From NCBI GenBank assembly GCA_004357475.1, contig SMWE01000074.1:1-45225 (forward strand): a DNA stretch of 45,225 nucleotides, written 5' to 3'. Positions 29,442-38,538 of the stretch are shown in pieces. Position numbers and translations under genes: made by a program. Under the pieces are notes generated by a model that saw only the letters and a list, made by a program, of their open reading frames with translations, searched no databases and was not told the origin of the DNA. Position 1 is the first letter of the stretch; the number at the start of each line of letters is the position of its first letter. The stretch comes from Gammaproteobacteria bacterium. Its GTDB lineage: Bacteria; Pseudomonadota; Gammaproteobacteria; Steroidobacterales; Woeseiaceae.

Positions 29442-30788
29442 ATGAATGCGCCGGGAGGGCGCAGTACCCTGGATCAAAAAGAACTTGAAGACATCGTTTC
29501 GCTTGTTTTGAACGAAGCCAGGGAGCAGGGCGTTGATCAGGCGGAGGCTGCTGCAAGTCACGACATTGGTCTGAGCGCGACTGCGCGTCTCGGCAGCGTG
29601 GAAAGCCTTGAATACACCAACGACCGTGGCGTCGGTGTCACGGTGTACAAGGAACAAAAAAAGGGCAGCGCGAGTACGTCCGATTTTAGTCCGGCCGCGC
29701 TGCGTGAAGCCGTGGTCAAGGCGTGCTCGTTTGCAAATTATACCGAGGCGGACGAGCACTCCGGTCTCGCCGATAAAGAATTAATGGCGAGCAAAATTCC
29801 GGATCTTGACCTGATGCACGAATGGGATCTTCAATCGGCCGATGCGATTCGCATCGCTATCGAATGCGAAGACGCAGCGAGGTCATTCGATAGCCGGGTA
29901 ACGAACTCCGAGGGCGCGACGGTATCTTCGAGCAGTGGAGTCAGGGCCTACGGAAACACTCACGGATTTCTCGCGGGATATCCGACCACCAGCCACAGCA
30001 TCAGTTGCGTTGTCATCGGTGAGTCAAATGGCGACATGGAGCGTGACTACTGGTACAGCTCCACTCGAGACGCCGGCGACCTTGAAACGCCGGAGGAGAT
30101 TGGCAGGACTGCGGCACGGCGCACTGTGCAAAGACTCGGTTCGCGCAAGATCAAGACTGAGCGGGCGCCAGTATTGTTTGCGCCGGAGGTTGCCCGTGGA
30201 TTTATTGGCCATGCAATCGGCGCAATATCCGGCGGTGCCCAGTACCGCCGATCGTCATTCCTGCTCAACGCGGCTGGCAAAAAGATCTTTCCGGACTTTG
30301 TGCAAATACAGGAACGGCCGCACATTCCCAAGGCGATGGCCAGCTCACCGTACGATGCAGAAGGCGTTGCCACGCACGACCGGGAACTTGTAGTAGATGG
30401 TGTGTTGCAGGGCTATATCCTGGGCTCTTATTCCGCCCGGCGTCTTGGGCTGCAGACAACGGCCAATGCCGGCGGCGCCCACAATCTACTGGTGCCAGGC
30501 AGCACCGATGACATGGAGTCTCTCATCAAATCCATGGGCCGTGGTTTGCTGGTGCAAGAGCTTATTGGTCAGGGCGTGAACAGCGTAACGGGTGACTATT
30601 CACGTGGTGCGGTTGGTTTCTGGATAGAGAATAGCGAAATCTCACACCCGGTGCACGAGGTTACCATCGCGGGCAATTTGAAAGACCTTTACCAGCGAAT
30701 TGCAGCCATCGGTAACGATCAGGATTCGCGTAGCGGGATTCGTTGCGGCTCTTTGCTGGTGGAGGCGATGACTATCGCCGGTACCTGA
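29442..30788 (+). CDS. pmbA: TldE/PmbA metalloprotease subunit
   Basis: Partner of TldD without the HExxH zinc motif, shaping the substrate chamber. Family segments include SLEYTNDRGVGVTVYKEQKKGSASTSD, GGAQYRRSSFL, and the C-terminal GVNSVTGDYSRGAVGFWIENSEISHPVHEVTIAGNLKD. It is 448 residues, ATG at 29442 with a purine-rich GGGGACGG upstream. It is divergent from darP and convergent with yihY. Confidence 0.96.
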   Translation: MNAPGGRSTLDQKELEDIVSLVLNEAREQGVDQAEAAASHDIGLSATARLGSVESLEYTNDRGVGVTVYKEQKKGSASTSDFSPAALREAVVKACSFANYTEADEHSGLADKELMASKIPDLDLMHEWDLQSADAIRIAIECEDAARSFDSRVTNSEGATVSSSSGVRAYGNTHGFLAGYPTTSHSISCVVIGESNGDMERDYWYSSTRDAGDLETPEEIGRTAARRTVQRLGSRKIKTERAPVLFAPEVARGFIGHAIGAISGGAQYRRSSFLLNAAGKKIFPDFVQIQERPHIPKAMASSPYDAEGVATHDRELVVDGVLQGYILGSYSARRLGLQTTANAGGAHNLLVPGSTDDMESLIKSMGRGLLVQELIGQGVNSVTGDYSRGAVGFWIENSEISHPVHEVTIAGNLKDLYQRIAAIGNDQDSRSGIRCGSLLVEAMTIAGT

Positions 30789-30803
30789 GACGCCGCCCTC
30801 TGT

Positions 30804-32108
30804 TCAATCCTGTTTTTCGTCAAATTTGTCCAGCAGGTCGGATAACGTACGATCAGCGATCGTCTTCGCGACCGCGGAATCAAGTTCCGCGCCCAATGCG
30901 TTAATGGTTTCCGACCAGTTCGGATCCCGGTGAGAACCGGTTTCGCCTTTCATTCTGACCACGTCTAGAATTTCCTGCAGGCTGATACGCGACATTTCGC
31001 GGCCAGGCATTAATTCTTCTTTCTCGGTCGTCAACAACAGACCGGCCGCTTCGAGTGCGCCGGCAATCGGTGTCAGCGCTATCGCGGGAATGCAGAGCTT
31101 GCTGCTGAGCTCGCTCGACGTAATGGACCGGCCAGGTGTACGAAATGCCTGGCCAGCCAGGAACATGATGTCGAGCGCAATCCGCTCGCGCATTGAATTG
31201 GAAAGCCTGGGTTCCTGGCGGCCGATGCGCAAAAACGCCGGGCGCTGATGATAGAAAGCGAGTTGCGCGCCGATCAGCAAGACAAGCCAGTTCAGGTACA
31301 CCCAGATCAGCGCCGTGATCGCAACAGCGAAGCCCGCGTAAATCTGCTGAGTGCGCGTCGCATAAACGATAAAGGTCGTGAATATCGCGCCCATCGCTGC
31401 CCACATGAAGCCCCCGACAACGCCGCCGACCAGCGCAGACCTGAAGTTGACTTTGGTGTTGGGCATGAACATGTACAGGAACGTAAACACACCGGAGATC
31501 AGCAGGTAGGGAACAAACTTTCCGGCTACCACGAATATCGGTCCGAGGGCATCGTTGTTGAGCAGGTACTGAACGACCGTGTTGCTCTGGATCGTCGTGA
31601 TCATGCCGATCGCCGTCACCATGGCCATTGGCCCGACCAGCAACACGACAAGGTTCTCGGTAAAGCGGCGGGCGAAACTGCGCGGCTTCGATACATACCA
31701 CACGTAGTTAAAGCTCTCTTCGACCTTTTGCACCATGCTGATCGCGGTGTAGAGAAAAAACGCCAGTCCAACGCCGCCCAGTACGGATCCCCTCACGTTG
31801 TCGACCAGCGCAAGGATCTGCTTTGTGATCTGCTCCCCTTGTGCGCCGAGAGGTGCGAGTACGCCAGTGAGATACGGTTCGAGCTGATTGAAAACGCCGA
31901 ACCCCTTAAGAATCGCAAAACTGAATGCGAGCAGCGGAACAATCGAGAGCAATGTCGTGTAAACCAGGCTCATCGCTCGCATCGTGAGCTGACCGGAAAA
32001 GAAATCGCGCAGCATCGCGTACAAATAGCGCAGCACGGTGGCGATAACGACGCCGATCGGGCCCGCTTTCATCAGATGGTTTCCCCAGACAATCTTGTCA
32101 AGGAGCAT
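30804..32108 (-). CDS. yihY: YihY/BrkB-family inner-membrane protein
   Basis: About 434 residues. The first ~290 hold about six membrane helices, with the family pattern RAMSLVYTTLLSIVPLLAFSFAILKGFGV and the last helices TALIWVYLNWLVLLIGAQLAFYHQ. The C-terminal ~140 residues are a soluble winged-helix-like extension that E. coli YihY lacks. Long mis-named RNase BN; function unknown. I use ATG at 32108; a TTG at 32126 is also possible and neither has a good Shine-Dalgarno. Confidence 0.92.
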   Translation of the reverse strand: MLLDKIVWGNHLMKAGPIGVVIATVLRYLYAMLRDFFSGQLTMRAMSLVYTTLLSIVPLLAFSFAILKGFGVFNQLEPYLTGVLAPLGAQGEQITKQILALVDNVRGSVLGGVGLAFFLYTAISMVQKVEESFNYVWYVSKPRSFARRFTENLVVLLVGPMAMVTAIGMITTIQSNTVVQYLLNNDALGPIFVVAGKFVPYLLISGVFTFLYMFMPNTKVNFRSALVGGVVGGFMWAAMGAIFTTFIVYATRTQQIYAGFAVAITALIWVYLNWLVLLIGAQLAFYHQRPAFLRIGRQEPRLSNSMRERIALDIMFLAGQAFRTPGRSITSSELSSKLCIPAIALTPIAGALEAAGLLLTTEKEELMPGREMSRISLQEILDVVRMKGETGSHRDPNWSETINALGAELDSAVAKTIADRTLSDLLDKFDEKQD

Positions 32109-32183
32109 TTGCGGATTAGCGATCAAATTTCAGGTGCCTGTAAAGCATATGGAAGGCGGTAATGCCGACATTGTACATTGGCT

Positions 32184-32204
32184 GGCAGCCGCTCCTACAG
32201 CCGC
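32184..32204 (-). repeat. REP-like palindrome between purC and yihY
   Basis: On the minus strand CGGCTGTAGGAGCGGCTGCC: the GTAGGAGCGGC head flanked by CGGCT/AGCGGC complements. It is the only notable element in the 109-base gap between purC and yihY, both on the minus strand. Confidence 0.5.
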
Positions 32205-32217
32205 GAACGGGATTAAT

Positions 32218-33108
32218 TTACGCGGTAAGGATATGCAACACTTCCCGATACTTGTCTCCGGTTTGTTGTATGATCTCTGGCGGCAACCGGGGCCCGGGTG
32301 CTGTCTTATCCCAGTCCAGTGTCTCCAGGTAGTCGCGGACAAACTGTTTGTCAAAACTCGGCGGACTGATGCCGGTCCGGTAGTCGCTTAGCGGCCAGAA
32401 CCGCGATGAATCGGGTGTCAGGATTTCATCAATAATATAAAGACGCCCCTGGTCATCCTGTCCGAATTCAAACTTGGTATCGGCAATGATGATGCCTCTG
32501 CCAAGCGCGTATTCTGCCGCGCGTTCATAAATTTGAATGGAAACCGCCCGCACCTGTTCCGCGAGATCATCGCCGATCATCTGCTGCAGGGCCTCGAAGC
32601 TGATGTTTTCATCGTGATCACCCGCATCGGCTTTAGTGGCGGGTGTGAACAAGGTCTGCGGTAGTTTGCCCGCCTGTTCAAGTCCTGGAGGCAAATCAAT
32701 GCCGCAAACTTGTCCGGTTCGCTGGTAGTCACGCCAGCCGGATCCGATGAGGTAGCCGCGCACAACAGCCTCGATCGGTAATGGCCGCAGCCGTCGTGTG
32801 ACGATGGCGCGCTGCTCGAGCGATTGCCGCGACTCATTATCGTCGATTATCGAATTCAGCTTGCGGTCCGTAAGGTGATTGGGAATGAGGTCTTCCATCA
32901 TTTTGAACCAGAAATTCGAGATCCTGGTCAGTACCTGGCCTTTACCCGGAACCGGGTCGGGCATCACAACGTCATAGGCTGAAAGACGATCCGTTGTCAC
33001 GATCAGCAAGTGGTCATCGTCAACGCTGTATATATCGCGCACCTTGCCGCGGTAGATTCGGTCCAGCCCGGCGACGGTCGATTCGAACAAGGTGTCGGAA
33101 GTACTCAT
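32218..33108 (-). CDS. purC: SAICAR synthetase, long form
   Basis: Joins CAIR and aspartate in purine synthesis. It begins RIYRGKVRDIYSVDDDHLLIVTTDRLSAYDVVMPD, with EAVVRGYLIGSGWRDYQRTG and the C-terminal IADTKFEFGQDD...ILTPDSSRFWP. At 296 residues it belongs to the long, yeast-like PurC type rather than the ~237-residue E. coli form. Start is ATG at 33108. It is upstream of yihY on the same strand and divergent from djlA. Confidence 0.97.
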   Translation of the reverse strand: MSTSDTLFESTVAGLDRIYRGKVRDIYSVDDDHLLIVTTDRLSAYDVVMPDPVPGKGQVLTRISNFWFKMMEDLIPNHLTDRKLNSIIDDNESRQSLEQRAIVTRRLRPLPIEAVVRGYLIGSGWRDYQRTGQVCGIDLPPGLEQAGKLPQTLFTPATKADAGDHDENISFEALQQMIGDDLAEQVRAVSIQIYERAAEYALGRGIIIADTKFEFGQDDQGRLYIIDEILTPDSSRFWPLSDYRTGISPPSFDKQFVRDYLETLDWDKTAPGPRLPPEIIQQTGDKYREVLHILTA

Positions 33109-33245
33109 GCGTATTATTGGAAGCGTCGTTGAAGCGGATGATGGCGGTTCGATGTCGGCGTAGCAAGTAGCAGTAATGGGAATACGCTGCAGCTGCGGTT
33201 AGCATGGCCGGATGGAACAAACGAATCTATTCCGGGCAGTGCCGC

Positions 33246-34049
33246 ATGCCTTACTGGGGTAAGGTCATCGGGACACTTGGTGGCCTGGCCATAGGCCACC
33301 CCTGGATGGCGATCATCGGCCTGTTGGTCGGCCACCTGTTTGATCGCGGATTCGCTGATCGATTCACACGCTTCGGTCCCGATGTTTCTGCTGCGCGACT
33401 GGAGCAACTGCCGCAGCAGTACCTGCGCGCCCTGTTCGAGATCATGGGCCATCTCGCGAAGGTTGATGGCCGGGTAACGGAAGATGAGATCAGGGCAGCC
33501 AGGGCGCTCATGCATCGGCTTGGTCTTGGGCCGACGGAAATACGCAGGGCCATCAACTGGTTTGAGCGCGGTAAAGAGGTGTCCTATCCACTGATTTCCA
33601 CGCTACGAAGCATGCGTGGCCAGAGTGCGCGTCGCGCAGATATGCGCGGGCTGTTTGTTCGCCTGCTGATGGAAGTCGCTTTGTCAAAATCGTCGCTACA
33701 GCAAACTGAGCGCGCGACAATCTGGACGATTTGCAAGGAACTCGATATCGGACGGGTCGAGCTGGCACAGTTGGAAGCGATGCTTCGTGCCCAGCGCGGT
33801 TTTCGCAGATCGGTCGCAGGCGCCGCCGACGGCAAGCGCGTCAACGATGCTTACGTCGCCCTCGGCATCGACAGGTCGTCCAGCAATGATGAAATCAAGA
33901 AAGCGTACCGGCGGCTCATGAACAAGAATCACCCCGACAAACTGGTGTCGGCCAATCCGGATGCGGCGGTGTTGGCGGAGGCGGAACGGCGGACGCGCGA
34001 AGTGAGAGGCGCTTATGAGTTGCTCAAGGCACGCCGCGGCATTCGATGA
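33246..34049 (+). CDS. djlA: DjlA, membrane-anchored DnaJ-like co-chaperone
   Basis: Inner-membrane J-domain protein that stimulates DnaK. It begins [33 protein letters not shown], one membrane helix with the glycine spacing typical of DjlA. A TerB-like helical domain covers about residues 50-160. The C-terminal J domain has HPD at 229-231 ([10 protein letters not shown]). ATG at 33246 gives 267 residues and fits the family; an opening at 33204 adds 14 atypical residues. It is divergent from purC. Confidence 0.94.
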   Translation: MPYWGKVIGTLGGLAIGHPWMAIIGLLVGHLFDRGFADRFTRFGPDVSAARLEQLPQQYLRALFEIMGHLAKVDGRVTEDEIRAARALMHRLGLGPTEIRRAINWFERGKEVSYPLISTLRSMRGQSARRADMRGLFVRLLMEVALSKSSLQQTERATIWTICKELDIGRVELAQLEAMLRAQRGFRRSVAGAADGKRVNDAYVALGIDRSSSNDEIKKAYRRLMNKNHPDKLVSANPDAAVLAEAERRTREVRGAYELLKARRGIR

Positions 34050-34125
34050 CCGCGCTAGAATCGATTCGTGAATTCAAGCTGGATTTTCGTTAGAGTTTGC
34101 CGGTAACCAAAAAGGATGCCCGCCT

Positions 34126-34797
34126 GTGGACACACTGATTGCCCCATCCATCCTCTCCGCCGACTTTGCCCGCTTAGGCGACGACGTTAACGCCGTCCTT
34201 GATGCCGGCGCGGACATCGTGCATTTCGATGTCATGGACAATCATTTTGTACCGAACCTGACCATCGGCCCATTAATTTGCGAGGCGTTGCGCAATCACG
34301 GAATTACGGCGCCTATCGATGTGCATCTGATGGTCGATCCCGTGGACCGCATCATTCCCGACTTTGCCAAGGCCGGCGCCAGCTACATTACGTTTCATCC
34401 GGAGGCCAGCCGCCATGTGCACCGGACCATTAGTCTCATCCGCGAGCATGGCTGCAAGCCCGGCCTCGTTTTCAACCCGGCGACGCCACTGACCTGGCTG
34501 GAACACGTTATCTGGGAGCTCGACATGGTGCTGATCATGTCTGTCAATCCGGGCTTCGGCGGCCAGGAATTTATCGAATCGTCATTGGCAAAATTGCGAC
34601 AGGCGAGGGAAATGATTGGCGACAGCGGTCACGAGATTCGCCTCGAAATCGATGGCGGCGTGAAGGTCAGCAATATCGGTGACATCGCCGCGGCAGGTGC
34701 CGACACATTTGTAGCCGGCTCGGCAATATTCGGCAGCGACAACTACGCCGCCACTATCGCGGAATTGAAAGCGGAAATTACCGCGGCTGTGAGCTAG
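34126..34797 (+). CDS. rpe: Ribulose-phosphate 3-epimerase
   Basis: Interconverts ribulose-5-phosphate and xylulose-5-phosphate. TIM-barrel signatures: [52 protein letters not shown] and EIDGGV. It is 223 residues, GTG start at 34126 with AAGGA upstream. It stands 76 bases after djlA. The window also has rpiA, the other pentose-phosphate isomerase, at 37779. Confidence 0.97.
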   Translation: MDTLIAPSILSADFARLGDDVNAVLDAGADIVHFDVMDNHFVPNLTIGPLICEALRNHGITAPIDVHLMVDPVDRIIPDFAKAGASYITFHPEASRHVHRTISLIREHGCKPGLVFNPATPLTWLEHVIWELDMVLIMSVNPGFGGQEFIESSLAKLRQAREMIGDSGHEIRLEIDGGVKVSNIGDIAAAGADTFVAGSAIFGSDNYAATIAELKAEITAAVS

Positions 34798-34826
34798 CGC
34801 GAAGATTGAACGTCCGCAAATGTGTC

Positions 34827-34850
34827 GTAGGAGCCCGGCCACCGGGTGAT
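34827..34850 (+). repeat. REP-like palindrome after rpe
   Basis: GTAGGAGCCCGG head, stem CCCGG-CCA-CCGGG (34834-34846), and TGATC tail. It lies in the 104-base gap between the convergent rpe and crp genes and could limit read-through. Confidence 0.5.
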
Positions 34851-34901
34851 CAAAAGTGAAGCGTGCGAATGATCTAAATCGCTCGCTGGGGCGTGTGCCG
34901 G

Positions 34902-35555
34902 CTATATTTTTCTGTTTGGCCTGGCTCCGTAGACGACAATCGTCTTGCCACTGGCTGAAACGAGACCCTGTTCTTCGAGCACCTTCAGGACCCGCCCCGC
35001 CATTTCACGCGAACAACCGACCAGTCGACTCAATTCCTGGCGGCTGACTTTGATCTGCATGCCATCCGGATGAGTCATCGCGTCCGGCTCGTTACACAGG
35101 TCCATGATTGCGTGCGCAACGCGACCGGTTACATCGACGAAGGCCAGGTCGCCGAGCTTGCGGTTGGTACGATCCAGTCTCGTCGCAAGCTGCGTTGCAA
35201 GTTCGAAGACCAGCCCGGGACTTTCGCTCGCAATCTGACGGAATCGCGGATAGGTCATTTCGGCAATTTCGCATTCGGTACGCGTGCGCACCCAGGCGCT
35301 TCGCGTCGGTTGTTCGTAGAAAAGACCCATCTCGCCGAAGAACTGTCCCTTGTTCAGGTAGGCGAGCACCATCTCATTGCCGTCTTCGTCCTCGATCATC
35401 ACCTCGACAGAGCCATCGACGATGTAATAGAGAACATCGGGTAAATCACCGGCATGAATCATGACCGTTTTTGATGGAACAGTGCGTACCCGGCAGTAGC
35501 TTAAAAAACGGTTAATCGCCGGAACGTCACTTAAAGTCTTCGCTGTAGTTTGCAT
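34902..35555 (-). CDS. crp: cAMP receptor protein orthologue (Crp/Vfr)
   Basis: Global regulator of 217 residues. The cyclic-nucleotide domain has the phosphate-binding cassette FFGEMGLFYEQPTRSAWVR (Gly74, Glu75, Arg85, Ser86). The dimer helix reads RTNRKLGDLAF, so the second of the two adenine-contacting residues (E. coli Thr127-Ser128) is Asn. The recognition helix CSREMAGRVLK keeps the Arg, Glu and Arg that read TGTGA. coq7 lies 145 bases upstream on the same strand, an arrangement also seen near vfr in pseudomonads, though speD is missing here. Confidence 0.93.
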   Translation of the reverse strand: MQTTAKTLSDVPAINRFLSYCRVRTVPSKTVMIHAGDLPDVLYYIVDGSVEVMIEDEDGNEMVLAYLNKGQFFGEMGLFYEQPTRSAWVRTRTECEIAEMTYPRFRQIASESPGLVFELATQLATRLDRTNRKLGDLAFVDVTGRVAHAIMDLCNEPDAMTHPDGMQIKVSRQELSRLVGCSREMAGRVLKVLEEQGLVSASGKTIVVYGARPNRKI

Positions 35556-35700
35556 AGGGTGGTCCTCAAAGACGCTGCGCCCAATCTTTTAATACAGTCC
35601 GCTCCGAAGAGCAAGCTAAGTCCGTAATATCTCTTGAAAATATCGTCGATACCAATCCCGGAAAGGTTATATTTAAACAATTCCTCTATAACCAGCGGTG

Positions 35701-36345
35701 TCAGATCCAGTACGCCGTGCCGGTCATCACTTTCGCCGTCAGCCGCATCAGGCCGCGGACCGGTGCCGGTAATTCCGCCGCGCCGGCCTCCCTGGCATTC
35801 GCGCCATGCCGTTCCTCCTCGTCTCGCATCTGAGCCACGATGGCGCGACTTTTCGCGTCATTCTCGGGCAGACGCTCAAGGTGTCCGGTCAGGTGTTCCG
35901 CGACCTGTCGCTCGGTTTCCTCGATAAAACCCAGCGACCATCTGTCACCCAGGACACCGCTGACAGCCCCCATCATCCAGGCGCCTGCATACCAGAGCAG
36001 GCGCAATTTGCTCGGACCTGAACCCAGTTCGGCGAGGCGCTCCTCGCACCAGCCAAGGTGGTCGAGTTCCTCGTCGGCCGCTTCTTGCATCTGCTGCTCG
36101 ATCCCGGGGTCGCGGACAACCGCCGCGTGGCCCTGGTAGAGGCCCTGTGCGGCGATCTCTCCGGTATGATTGACCCGCATTAATCCCGCTGCATGCGATT
36201 TCTCATCAGCGGACAAGGTCGCTTCGGGCACGCCGGTGGCCGGATTTGGTCTTGATGCGCGTATTGGCGCGGCAGCAGCAGCGCGCATAGCGCCATCGAT
36301 TCCGGCCAGGAATCGATCGAAAGGGCTTAATTGTCGCTTTTCCAT
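35701..36345 (-). CDS. coq7: 3-demethoxyubiquinol hydroxylase (Coq7)
   Basis: Di-iron monooxygenase of ubiquinone synthesis. Ferritin-like ligand motifs are all present: [39 protein letters not shown] and DEEERHG. It is 214 residues, full length, ATG at 36345. Two other ubiquinone hydroxylases (ubiH, ubiI) lie at 42903 and 44144. Upstream, a small hairpin CGGCGC/GCGCCG (36385-36401) and a short GCCC tandem run precede it. Confidence 0.96.
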   Translation of the reverse strand: MEKRQLSPFDRFLAGIDGAMRAAAAAPIRASRPNPATGVPEATLSADEKSHAAGLMRVNHTGEIAAQGLYQGHAAVVRDPGIEQQMQEAADEELDHLGWCEERLAELGSGPSKLRLLWYAGAWMMGAVSGVLGDRWSLGFIEETERQVAEHLTGHLERLPENDAKSRAIVAQMRDEEERHGANAREAGAAELPAPVRGLMRLTAKVMTGTAYWI

Positions 36346-36511
36346 CGGCCTGATTATAACCGCGATTCAGTGATCCACGCCCGACGGCGCTGAATGCGCC
36401 GCCCGCCCGCCCGCCGGACCGGTCAGGGCCACATTTTTAAACTATTGATAAAAAAGGAAAAAAAGACGCGAGATTAAGTCGTGATTTTTGGCCATTATTG
36501 ACTGACATTGT

Positions 36512-36540
36512 TTGCATTGCGGCAGGCTGTCGAGTAAAAT
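36512..36540 (+). promoter_or_regulatory. Sigma70-like promoter of rplM-rpsI
   Basis: TTGCAT (36512-36517), 17-base spacer, TAAAAT (36535-36540). Transcription should start near 36547, giving a leader of about 118 bases that contains a strong hairpin and an inverted repeat before the rplM ATG. The rest of this 319-base gap is A-rich around 36445-36470 and has no gene. Confidence 0.6.
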
Positions 36541-36552
36541 TCCGCGCCTTTC

Positions 36553-36571
36553 GCCGGGGCTGCGCCCCGGC
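36553..36571 (+). promoter_or_regulatory. GC-rich hairpin in the rplM leader
   Basis: Perfect eight-pair stem GCCGGGGC (36553-36560) and GCCCCGGC (36564-36571) with loop TGC, beginning a few bases after the predicted transcription start. No T run follows, so it is not a standard terminator. It could take part in L13-type autoregulation or stabilise the 5' end; this is inference. Confidence 0.45.
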
Positions 36572-36641
36572 CAGTTTACTGATCTCCACCTCGTCATAGG
36601 GGCGTAATTGCGGCAAAGACGGAAATCAGTAAACTGTCCCC
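36572..36641. repeat. Inverted-repeat element A in the rplM leader
   Basis: CAGTTTACTGAT (36572-36583) and its exact complement ATCAGTAAACTG (36625-36636), with TCCCC following the right arm (36637-36641). The right end read on the minus strand, GGGGACAGTTTACTGAT, shares its first ten bases with both ends of element B at 37533-37607. It looks like a miniature mobile element or REPIN-type unit with its left end worn. Confidence 0.6.
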
Positions 36642-36664
36642 AAAATCTACTGGAATTAGAGATC

Positions 36665-37099
36665 ATGAAGACGTTTTCTGCCAAACCGGAAGAAGTACGC
36701 CGCGACTGGTACCTGGTTGACGCCACGGGCAAGACCCTGGGGCGCCTGTCCTCGGAGATTGCCAGACGGTTGCGCGGCAAGCACAAGCCGGAATATACGC
36801 CGCATGTCGATACCGGCGACTACATTGTTGTCGTCAATGCTGACAAGATTCGCGTTACTGGCAACAAGATGAAAGACAAGATGTATCATCGCTACACCGG
36901 ATATATTGGCAACCTGAAATCGATTTCGTTGGAAAAATTGATGAGCGAGGCGCCGGAGCGGGTGCTGCAGTATGCGGTAAAAGGCATGCTGCCACGCAAT
37001 CCGCTGGGCCGGAAGATGTTCTCAAAACTGCGGGTATTTGCAGGTCCTGAACACGATCACCAGGCACAGCAGCCGATACCACTGGACATAAAATCTTAA
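36665..37099 (+). CDS. rplM: 50S ribosomal protein L13
   Basis: Large-subunit protein of 144 residues. Family text: [48 protein letters not shown] and [21 protein letters not shown]. The ATG at 36665 is used; a longer reading from 36608 runs through inverted repeat A and has no family support. rpsI follows 31 bases later, the universal pairing. Confidence 0.98.
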   Translation: MKTFSAKPEEVRRDWYLVDATGKTLGRLSSEIARRLRGKHKPEYTPHVDTGDYIVVVNADKIRVTGNKMKDKMYHRYTGYIGNLKSISLEKLMSEAPERVLQYAVKGMLPRNPLGRKMFSKLRVFAGPEHDHQAQQPIPLDIKS

Positions 37100-37130
37100 G
37101 CGCGTTATGCGCCAGGACTGAGGTAAAATA

Positions 37131-37523
37131 ATGACCGAAGCAAGTTTCTACGGAACCGGACGCCGCAAAACCTCAACCGCGAGGGTTTATATGAAGCCCG
37201 GTGCCGGCAAAATCCAAGTCAATAAACGTCCGCTGGATCTTTTTTTCGCCCGGCAGACTGCCAGAATGATTGTGCGTCAGCCGCTTGAGCTGCTGAATCT
37301 GACTGATAAGTTCGATATCACGGTTTCTGTGAAGGGCGGCGGAACAACCGGTCAGGCTGGCGCAATCCGCCACGGACTGACACGCGCATTGATGCAATAC
37401 GACGAGTCACTCCGACCTGCGCTCAGGAAGGCAGGCTTCGTGACACGCGACGCCCGCGAAGTCGAACGCAAGAAAGTGGGCCTCCACAAAGCACGTCGGG
37501 CGACGCAGTACTCGAAGCGTTAG
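37131..37523 (+). CDS. rpsI: 30S ribosomal protein S9
   Basis: Small-subunit protein of 130 residues whose C-terminal tail reaches the P-site t[20 protein letters not shown] at the start, [19 protein letters not shown] in the middle, and the conserved end [15 protein letters not shown] precedes the ATG. Co-transcribed with rplM; element B follows ten bases after the stop. Confidence 0.98.
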   Translation: MTEASFYGTGRRKTSTARVYMKPGAGKIQVNKRPLDLFFARQTARMIVRQPLELLNLTDKFDITVSVKGGGTTGQAGAIRHGLTRALMQYDESLRPALRKAGFVTRDAREVERKKVGLHKARRATQYSKR

Positions 37524-37532
37524 TCTGCATCA

Positions 37533-37607
37533 GGGGACAGTTTCCTTAATTCGAGCTCTGACGCTTGTTACCAGGTAATCGCGTGGCGAATTAAGGTAAC
37601 TGTCCCC
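37533..37607. repeat. Inverted-repeat element B between rpsI and tRNA-Gln
   Basis: Arms of 21 bases at 37533-37553 and 37587-37607 are complementary with one mismatch. Outer ends are GGGGACAGTT and AACTGTCCCC. The 33-base centre has no coding content. It is related to element A before rplM, so the pair brackets the ribosomal operon. It probably folds into a long stem in the rpsI transcript. Confidence 0.65.
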
Positions 37608-37613
37608 GGAACT

Positions 37614-37687
37614 TGGGAGATCGTCTAGCGGTAGGACTGCGGACTCTGACTCCGCCAACCAAGGTTCGAATCCTTGTCTCCCAACCA
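37614..37687 (+). tRNA. tRNA-Gln (anticodon CUG)
   Basis: A full cloverleaf: acceptor TGGGAGA pairs with TCTCCCA, anticodon stem GCGGA/TCCGC with loop CTCTGAC, so the anticodon is CTG at 37646-37648, reading CAG. The T arm contains GGTTCGAATCC. The CCA end is encoded (37685-37687). It starts six bases after element B and is followed by a terminator. Confidence 0.95.
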
Positions 37688-37695
37688 TTATTAGG

Positions 37696-37729
37696 AAGGT
37701 CACCTTCAGGGTGGCCTTTATTGATTTTT
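37696..37729 (+). terminator. Rho-independent terminator after tRNA-Gln
   Basis: AAGGTCACC (37696-37704), loop TTCAG, GGTGGCCTT (37710-37718), nine pairs including one wobble, then TATTGATTTTT. It ends the rplM-rpsI-tRNA direction before the convergent rpiA. Confidence 0.8.
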
Positions 37730-37755
37730 CGCCCGCTTAGGAAGGGCTCCTGCAA
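37728..37755 (-). repeat. REP-like element before the rpiA 3' end
   Basis: On the minus strand TTGCAGGAGCCC, a TTCCTAA loop, then GCGGGCGAA. The head and tail match the copies near 10400-10556. It lies just past the stop of rpiA and overlaps the last bases of the plus-strand terminator. Confidence 0.5.
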
Positions 37756-37778
37756 ATTTTTTTGAATGGGCAGGTCGC

Positions 37779-38438
37779 TTAAGCAGTCAGCGTCCTAACC
37801 CCTGACTCGTCCCCCACAATCAATATATCCGCCGGCCGGTGCGCAAACAAACCCACAGTAACAATGCCTGGGATCTGATTGATACGGGTTTCCACCTCCA
37901 TGGGATTGGTGATCAGAAGATTATGGATGTCCAGAATATGGTTACCGTTGTCGGTCACGAATTTCTCACGCCAAACCGGCTGACCGCCCATTCTCACCAG
38001 CTTGCGGGCAACGTAGGATTGGGCCATCGGGATGACCTCGATCGGTAGAGGAAACGTGCCAAGCATACCGACCTGCTTGGAATCATCGATGATGCAAACA
38101 AATTGCCGGGACGCACCTGCGAGAATCTTCTCCCGGGTCAGTGCGCCTCCGCCACCCTTGATTAACTGCCGATGCTTGGTGGCCTCGTCCGCGCCGTCGA
38201 TGTAGAGGTCCACATCACCAACAGCGTTCAGCATCGAAACTTCGAACCCTCGCTGTTTGAGCAATTCCGAGGTGGCGCCGGAGCTGGAAACCACGTGCTC
38301 AATTTTGTCCCGCACAGATGGCAGAATGTCGATGAGATGGTTGACCGTCGATCCGCTACCAACGCCCAGGACAATGCCGTTCTCGATGTACTCCAGTGAG
38401 GCTTTGGCAGCAATGAGCTTTTTCTGATCTTGATCCAT
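37779..38438 (-). CDS. rpiA: Ribose-5-phosphate isomerase A
   Basis: Interconverts ribose-5-phosphate and ribulose-5-phosphate. Signatures: VLGVGSGSTVNHLI, DLYIDGADEA, LIKGGGGALTREKI and GQPVWREKFVTDNGNHILD. It is 219 residues, identical in length to E. coli RpiA, ATG at 38438. It stands alone on the minus strand, 231 bases from the H1-like gene, with a large hairpin in that gap. Confidence 0.97.
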   Translation of the reverse strand: MDQDQKKLIAAKASLEYIENGIVLGVGSGSTVNHLIDILPSVRDKIEHVVSSSGATSELLKQRGFEVSMLNAVGDVDLYIDGADEATKHRQLIKGGGGALTREKILAGASRQFVCIIDDSKQVGMLGTFPLPIEVIPMAQSYVARKLVRMGGQPVWREKFVTDNGNHILDIHNLLITNPMEVETRINQIPGIVTVGLFAHRPADILIVGDESGVRTLTA

Positions 38439-38538
38439 GCGTCAAACGAGTTTTTTAGCACTTCGGATATTTCCGGGATGTGAGCTTAGCCGGTCGTCAG
38501 AATCTTCGCCACGAATTAACTCTCGATTTTAAACGATG

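Noticed and set aside
31248-32162. A plus-strand reading frame of 304 codons
   Set aside because: Antisense to yihY; rich in His, Arg and Asp as expected from reverse reading of membrane-helix codons, with no motif.
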